64,000 bases of DNA. Origin: Cherax quadricarinatus. Lineage: Eukaryota > Arthropoda > Malacostraca > Decapoda > Parastacidae. The notes beneath the pieces are model-generated. The model ran no database searches. It saw only the letters and a program-made list of their open reading frames with translations, and was not told where the DNA came from. Location of the stretch: the NCBI RefSeq assembly GCF_038502225.1, contig NW_027195536.1, positions 86,001-150,000 on the forward strand, read 5' to 3'. Made by a program: the position numbers and the translations under genes. Below are positions 61,962 through 64,000 of the stretch, piece by piece; position 1 is the stretch's first letter; every line of letters starts with the position of its first letter.

Positions 61962-64000
61962 TGTGTGTGTGTGTACTCACCTATTTGTGGTTGCAGGGGT
62001 CGAGTCATAGCTCCTGGCCCCGCCTCTTCACTGATTGCTACTAGGTCCTCTCTCTCCCTGCTCCATGAGCTCTATCATACCTCGCCTTAAAACTATGTAT
62101 GGTTCCCGCCTCCACTACTACACTTTCTAGGCTATTCCACGGATTGACTACTCTATGATTGAAGAAATACTTCCTAACATCCCTTTGATTCATCTGAGTC
62201 TTCAACTTCCAATTGTGACCTCTTGTGTCTGTGTCCCATCTCTGGAACATCCCGTCTTTGTCCACCTCGTCTATTCCGCGCAGTATTTTATATGTCGTTA
62301 ACATGTCTCCCCTGACCCTCCTGGCCTCCAGTGTCATCAGGCCGATTTCCCTCAACCTTTCTTCGTAGGACAATCCCTGTAGCTCTGGGACTAGTCTTGT
62401 TGCAAACCTTTGCACTTTCTCTAATTTCTTGACGTGCTTGACTAGGTGTGGATTTCAAACTGGTGCTGCATACTCCAGTATGGGCCTGACGTAAATGGTA
62501 TACAGAGTCTTGAACGACTCCTTACTGAGGTATCGGAACGCTATCCGTAGGTTTGCCAGGCGCACGTATGCTGCAGCAGTTATCTGATTGATGTGCGCCT
62601 CAGGAGATATGCTCGGTGTTATACTCACCCCCAGATCTTTTTCCTTGAGTGAGGTTTGCAAACTTTGGCCATCTAAACTATATTGTGTCTGCGGTCTTCT
62701 TTGCCCTTCCCCAATCTTCATGACTTTGCATTTGGCGGGGTTAAACTCAAGGAGCCATTTGCTGGACCAGGCTTGTAGCCTGTCCAGGTCTCTTTGTAGT
62801 CCTGCCTTATCCTCATCCGATTTGATTCTTCTCATTAACTTCACATCGTCCGCAAACAAGGACACTTCTGAGTCTATCCCTTCCGTTATGTCATTCACAT
62901 ATACCAAGAACAGCACAGGTCCTAGGACTGACCCCTGTGGAACCCCGCTTGTCACAGGCGCCCACTGTGATACATCATTACGTACCATGACTCGTTGTTG
63001 CCTCCCTGTCAGGTATTCTCTGATCCATTGCAGTGCCCTTCCTGTTATTTGCGCCTGATGCTCTAGCTTCTGCACTAATCTCTTGTGAGGAACTGTGTCA
63101 AAGGCCTTCTTGCAGTCCAAGAAGATGCAATCAACCCACCCCTCTCTCTCTTGTCTTACTTCTGTTATTTTATCATAAAACTCCAGAAGGTTTGTGACAC
63201 AGGATTTGCCTTCCGTGAATCCGTGCTGGTTGGCATTTATACTCCTGTTCCGTTCCAGGTGCTCCACCACTCTCCTCCTGATAATCTTCTCCATAATTTT
63301 GCATACTATACACGTCAATGACACAGGTCTATAGTTTAGTGCCTCTTTTCTGTCTCCTTTTTTGAAAATGGGAACTACATTTGCCGTCTTCCATACCTCA
63401 GGTAGTTGCCCAGTTTCCAGGGATGTGTTGAAGATTGTGGTAAGTGGTACGCACAACATATCTGCTCCCTCTCTAAGGACCCATGGAGAGATGTTGTCCG
63501 GTCCCATTGCCTTTGAGGTATCGATGTCCCTTAGCAGTTTCTTCACCTCCTCCTCATCTGTATGTATGTCGTCCAACACTTGTTGGTGTATTCCTTGTTG
63601 GTGTCCCCATCTGGTCTGTCCCCCCAGAGTCCTTCCTGTCTCTACTGTAAATACTTCCTTAAATCTCGTGTTGAGCTCCTCACATACCTCTTGATCGTTT
63701 CTTGTGAGTTCTCCACCTTCTTTTCTCAGCCTTATCACCTGGTCCTTGACTGTTGTCTTCCTCCTAATGTGGCTATACAGCAGTTTCGGGTCAGATTTGA
63801 CTTTCGATGCTATGTCGTTTTCATACTGTCGCTGGGCCTCCCTCCTTATCTGCGTATACTCGTTTCTGGCTCTTCTACTAATCTCCTTGTTTTCCTGGGT
63901 CCTATGCCTCCTGTACCTTTTCCATTCTCTGTTGCACTTAGTTTTTGCCTCCCTACACCTTCGGGTAAACCAAGGACTCGTTTTGGTCTTCCTATTATTT
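61962..64000 (-). pseudogene. CR1-like LINE (copy D), partial at the window edge, nonsense-mutated
   Basis: The minus strand is open from the window edge through the RT (NYRPVSLT, FLDCKKAFDTV, PQGSVLGPVLF, LFADDVKL) to EYAAPV, where TGG (Trp) has become TGA at 62455-62457. The same frame then continues to the stop at 62041. The segment 62960-64000 is identical by eye to 56640-57680 in copy A. Only a short TG run (about 61962-61972) separates it from copy C. Confidence 0.85.

Overview
This window reads as nuclear DNA of a decapod crustacean, most likely a crayfish or lobster relative. The grounds are eukaryotic LINE, SINE and Penelope-like remnants that I associate with decapod genomes, very abundant minisatellites and microsatellites, and no bacterial operon structure. 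The species is inference; no host housekeeping gene is present to fix it.

Layout. 1-3801: three abutting tandem arrays (35, 20 and 23 bp units). 3.9-9.7 kb: a SINE-like element with target-site duplications (TSDs), fold-back elements, tRNA-derived SINE heads, TA microsatellites and a decayed CR1-like LINE whose coding sequence has expanded into a 38-bp minisatellite. 9.7-22.3 kb: LINE remnants alternating with minisatellites, including an RT-RNase H LINE split by a 704-bp LTR-like insertion and a LINE with an SGNH-esterase ORF1. 22.8-27.6 kb: a Penelope-like RT remnant, an RTE-like tail, a nested pair of fold-back elements and a transposon-derived protein remnant. 28-36.7 kb: inverted repeats, SINE chains and more minisatellites. 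37154-38323 (minus): the one convincing host-type gene, an intronless protein kinase with a Pro/Ser/Asp-rich tail. 39-42.4 kb: a 34-bp satellite. 42.4-48.2 kb: a Tx1/L1-type LINE carrying three later insertions. 49-55 kb: a decayed LINE and a 3-kb 32-bp satellite. 55.6-64 kb: four head-to-tail copies of one CR1-like LINE separated by CA/TG microsatellites, one with an unbroken ORF2.

The most interesting signal is a set of short snap-back (inverted-arm) elements at 5022, 8538, 25841, 25952 and 47833. Each has 12-16 bp TSDs, and four of the five share a tail with a small GGTA...TACC hairpin (the 25952 element has a related but different tail). Three of them contain motifs matching the hammerhead ribozyme scaffold: a CUGANGA-like box, stem II, GAAAC/GUU, and closing stem I. 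A Penelope-like RT remnant lies in the same window; that retroelement class is known to carry hammerhead motifs. I infer a non-autonomous, ribozyme-bearing retroelement system.

The elements act on one another: LINEs land in microsatellites, snap-back elements land in LINEs and in each other, and minisatellites grow from or end at retroelement junctions. Apart from the kinase and the newest LINE, nearly all coding sequence is broken.
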